Origin: Clostridia bacterium
GTDB taxonomy: Bacteria > Bacillota_A > Clostridia > Oscillospirales > CAG-272
NCBI GenBank assembly: GCA_017501175.1
Contig: JAFVXK010000007.1
Location: forward strand, 1 to 18,121
Direction of reading: 5' to 3'
Length of the DNA: 18,121 nucleotides
Each line of letters opens with the position of its first letter. Positions within the stretch are counted from its first letter, which is position 1. Made by a program: the position numbers and the translations under genes. This document shows, one piece after another, positions 16,387 to 18,121 of this stretch. The notes below the pieces were generated by a model. The model searched no databases. It was not told the origin of the DNA and saw only the letters and a list, made by a program, of their open reading frames with translations.

Positions 16387-17277
16387 TCAAAATTCTACTT
16401 CAAAAATCAGAGTGGTATTACTTTCTTTTATAGCTTGTTTTTCCATATTTCCGCTTACGTTAAGCAACTTGTCTATTGCACACGCAGTTTGATAAGACAT
16501 AGTTGCTGACGAAGAGCCTTTGAGTTGCATAGATTTTTGTTTTATTGAATTGTTTCCTGAGCAACGCATATCTATCAAATAGAGTATATTGTTGTCATTT
16601 GCGAACCATTTTAGCACAGGACGCTTGATTTCATTGCTTCCTTCGAAAACGCTCTCGCTTTTTCCGCTCAGGCTGTCTTGATTACTGATATGGAGTTTTG
16701 TTTCCAGTGCCGAATTTGAGCCTTTGACTTTTGCTTTTAAATTAACATTGCTTTTTGATGTGGATTCAATAGATTCCACTAATTCTATACTGCAGCGCTT
16801 TGCTCCAAGAGAGAATGCTATATGTTCAAGCTCTGCCAATTTTTCTTCGTTCGTTTTTGTGAAAATTGATGACGATTTGATAAAGCGGCTTCTATCAAAG
16901 GGGTCCACACAAAAAACGTCGTTACACTTTGCGACGGGAACGAAAACAAGTCCACTTTCCTTTATCCATTCATCGTAAAGATAAAAAACTTCAACGTTAT
17001 TTACGTTTTCAAGCCTACCTATCGCTCCCTTGCAAACCTCTTTGTTTTTGTCTGTTGCATCGTCTATTATTTTAATAACGTTAGGGAGCTTGAAGTCCTT
17101 TCTTTTGTAATCCTTTGGGAATATAGGCTTGAGTTTGTTCTTCTGGCGTTCAAGGCTGTCTTGCTTCGCTTTTTCGGAAATGTTTTTTGCACTTTTTTGG
17201 ATATCCTGTGAAGCCTTTTTGCCAAAGTCGGTTACCTTGCTAAGAAATTTAGCCATTTTGTTTTCATTTTTACTCAT
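16387..17277 (-). CDS. Hypothetical protein, AT-rich gene upstream of the deacetylase
   Basis: I do not recognise this 296-residue protein. It has no membrane helix or signal peptide. The first 65 residues are very rich in Lys, Gln, Asp and Ser (KKASQDIQKSAKNISEKAK) and likely form an amphipathic helix. Residues 65-170 look like a mixed alpha/beta domain with NVEVFYLYDEW, VFVPVAKCNDVFCVDPFDRS and LEHIAFSLGAKRCSIEL. The rest has several beta-like stretches (VNLKAKVKGS, ALETKLHIS) and ends TTLIFEVEF. Base composition is clearly lower in GC: one 60-nt line counted gives 38%, against 47-58% in lines of neighbouring genes. AGGAG lies 7-8 nt before the ATG at 17277. It probably leads the deacetylase-kinase operon. 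Confidence 0.82.
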   Translation of the reverse strand: MSKNENKMAKFLSKVTDFGKKASQDIQKSAKNISEKAKQDSLERQKNKLKPIFPKDYKRKDFKLPNVIKIIDDATDKNKEVCKGAIGRLENVNNVEVFYLYDEWIKESGLVFVPVAKCNDVFCVDPFDRSRFIKSSSIFTKTNEEKLAELEHIAFSLGAKRCSIELVESIESTSKSNVNLKAKVKGSNSALETKLHISNQDSLSGKSESVFEGSNEIKRPVLKWFANDNNILYLIDMRCSGNNSIKQKSMQLKGSSSATMSYQTACAIDKLLNVSGNMEKQAIKESNTTLIFEVEF

Positions 17278-17330
17278 AGTAAGTCTCCTGAAAATGATTT
17301 GCGAACAAGTCGCTATAAAGGAAAATGTAA

Positions 17331-17342
17331 TTTTCGCGAAAA
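17331..17342. repeat. 12-bp perfect palindrome in the spacer after the glycosidase
   Basis: TTTTCGCGAAAA starts 3 nt beyond the glycosidase stop codon (17345) on the minus strand and lies about 54 nt upstream of the unknown gene. With no unpaired centre it is a poor RNA terminator but a plausible protein site. I see no clear -35/-10 pair in this 67-nt spacer; the AT-rich CCTTTATAG is a weak candidate. Confidence 0.35.
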
Positions 17343-17344
17343 AG

Positions 17345-18121
17345 TTATTCCTTCACCATTCCGAGCTTTCTGTAAACGTGCACGGGTACGGCGCTCCAGC
17401 CGTGGCAGAGCGAGCCTGCGCCGTTGAAGTCCGCCTCGCCGAGTATGGTTTCCCACACGGTATCAGAGCCCGCGTCGAGCATTATCTTGTAGGTGCGTCT
17501 GATTTCGGCAAGGATATAGTCCTTGTATTTTTCGGCGTCGGTGGCAAGGAGGGCATCGTATTTGAGCAGACTCATACTGAGCGAGGTCGGACGCATCGTG
17601 TCCTTGATAATCTCGTCGGCTATGACCTTTGCCTCGTCGGGAGTTGCCGCACCCGACAGAATTGCGAGAGAGTTTCCGAGCACGGTAAACGCCTCATCGT
17701 TTGCGAGGAATTTAAAGAGTCCCGACTCGGTCAAAAAGCTCTCGCGGATAGCCTCGCGAAGCTCCTCGCGCTCGCGGGCGTAGGGGAAGTCAAGACCTGC
17801 CGCCTCACAGCAAAGCTTAACAGAGCTAAGAGCAAGAAGTAAGAGCGCATTTATAATAAGGTCGGGCTCGTCAGTGACCGTGCCGTCCTCTCCGTTGAGC
17901 ATGGGCGCCCAGTCGTAGAAGTTCCACATATTTTCGCCCGTAAGCTTTATAAGCGCGCCCGGTCTTGAGTTAATAAAGGCGTCGCAAATCTCGCGCATCT
18001 TCGGCATTACCTCGCGTGCGAGCGTTACGTCGCCCGTGTTTTTGGTGTATTCCGACACCGCGAGGATATAGTAAAGCGAGAAGGCGGGGATTGTGAGCTT
18101 CATACCGCAGGGGTGGCAGAG
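17345..18121 (-). CDS. Probable GH78-type (alpha-L-rhamnosidase-like) glycoside hydrolase, C-terminal part
   Basis: The open frame enters from the window end, so only about the last 258 residues are seen and the start is outside. The visible part has the look of an (alpha/alpha)6 barrel: helical repeats, LAVSEYTKNTGDVTLAREVM, GENMWNFYDWAPML, and the near-C-terminal DTVWETILGEADFNGAGSLC followed by HGWSAVPVHVYRKLG. The Glu-containing WE turn and the SLCHGWSA strip are common in GH78 catalytic domains. Other (alpha/alpha)6 glycosidases (GH63, GH95, GH116) remain possible. Without the N-terminus I cannot judge secretion. It reads in the same direction as the next gene, 67 nt away. Confidence 0.65.
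   Translation of the reverse strand, partial: LCHPCGMKLTIPAFSLYYILAVSEYTKNTGDVTLAREVMPKMREICDAFINSRPGALIKLTGENMWNFYDWAPMLNGEDGTVTDEPDLIINALLLLALSSVKLCCEAAGLDFPYAREREELREAIRESFLTESGLFKFLANDEAFTVLGNSLAILSGAATPDEAKVIADEIIKDTMRPTSLSMSLLKYDALLATDAEKYKDYILAEIRRTYKIMLDAGSDTVWETILGEADFNGAGSLCHGWSAVPVHVYRKLGMVKE

Overview
The window looks like a chromosomal stretch from a Gram-positive, anaerobic Clostridia-type bacterium. This rests on strong AGGAG-type ribosome binding sites, an atpZ/atpI-led F-type ATP synthase operon with a Na+-type subunit c motif, a tdk-deoCDBA salvage operon, a DUF4830 protein, and a tiny Cys-rich membrane peptide of the kind common in spore-formers. There is no 16S rRNA or other marker here, so the taxonomic statement is an inference. 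Coding density is high, and almost all genes except topB and the DUF4830 gene lie on the minus strand.

Region 1 (1-6542, minus): one F1Fo ATP synthase operon, in transcription order atpZ-like, atpI-like, atpB (a), atpE (c), atpF (b), atpH (delta), atpA (alpha), atpG (gamma), atpD (beta, cut by the window start). A good promoter (TTGATT, 17 nt, TGA-TAAAAT) precedes it. Subunit c carries two carboxylates in the ion-binding site, which suggests Na+ coupling.

Region 2 (6584-11160, minus): a nucleoside salvage operon, tdk-deoC-deoD-deoB-deoA, with an extended -10 promoter before tdk and an intrinsic terminator after deoA. Tdk phosphorylates thymidine. The nucleoside phosphorylases DeoD and DeoA release bases and (deoxy)ribose-1-phosphate, DeoB converts this to the 5-phosphate, and DeoC splits deoxyribose-5-phosphate to acetaldehyde and glyceraldehyde-3-phosphate. 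An 18-bp near-palindrome lies just before deoA.

Region 3 (11161-14256): topB (topoisomerase III) is read from the plus strand, divergently from tdk. Downstream and convergent to it is an unusually small minus-strand gene (13516-13614, 32 residues, Cys-rich, one membrane helix) with its own ribosome binding site, a possible sporulation-type promoter and a terminator. Next is a plus-strand DUF4830 protein, ending in a 13-bp bidirectional terminator hairpin.

Region 4 (14263-18121, minus): a COG2426-type small membrane protein with its own promoter; an APH(3')-like kinase overlapping a cytoplasmic NodB-type deacetylase by 4 nt; an AT-rich gene of unknown function directly upstream of the deacetylase; and the C-terminal part of a probable GH78 (alpha-L-rhamnosidase-like) glycosidase cut by the window end. 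The unknown protein, deacetylase and kinase appear to form one transcription unit. I see no rRNA or tRNA genes, CRISPR array, insertion sequence or prophage genes.
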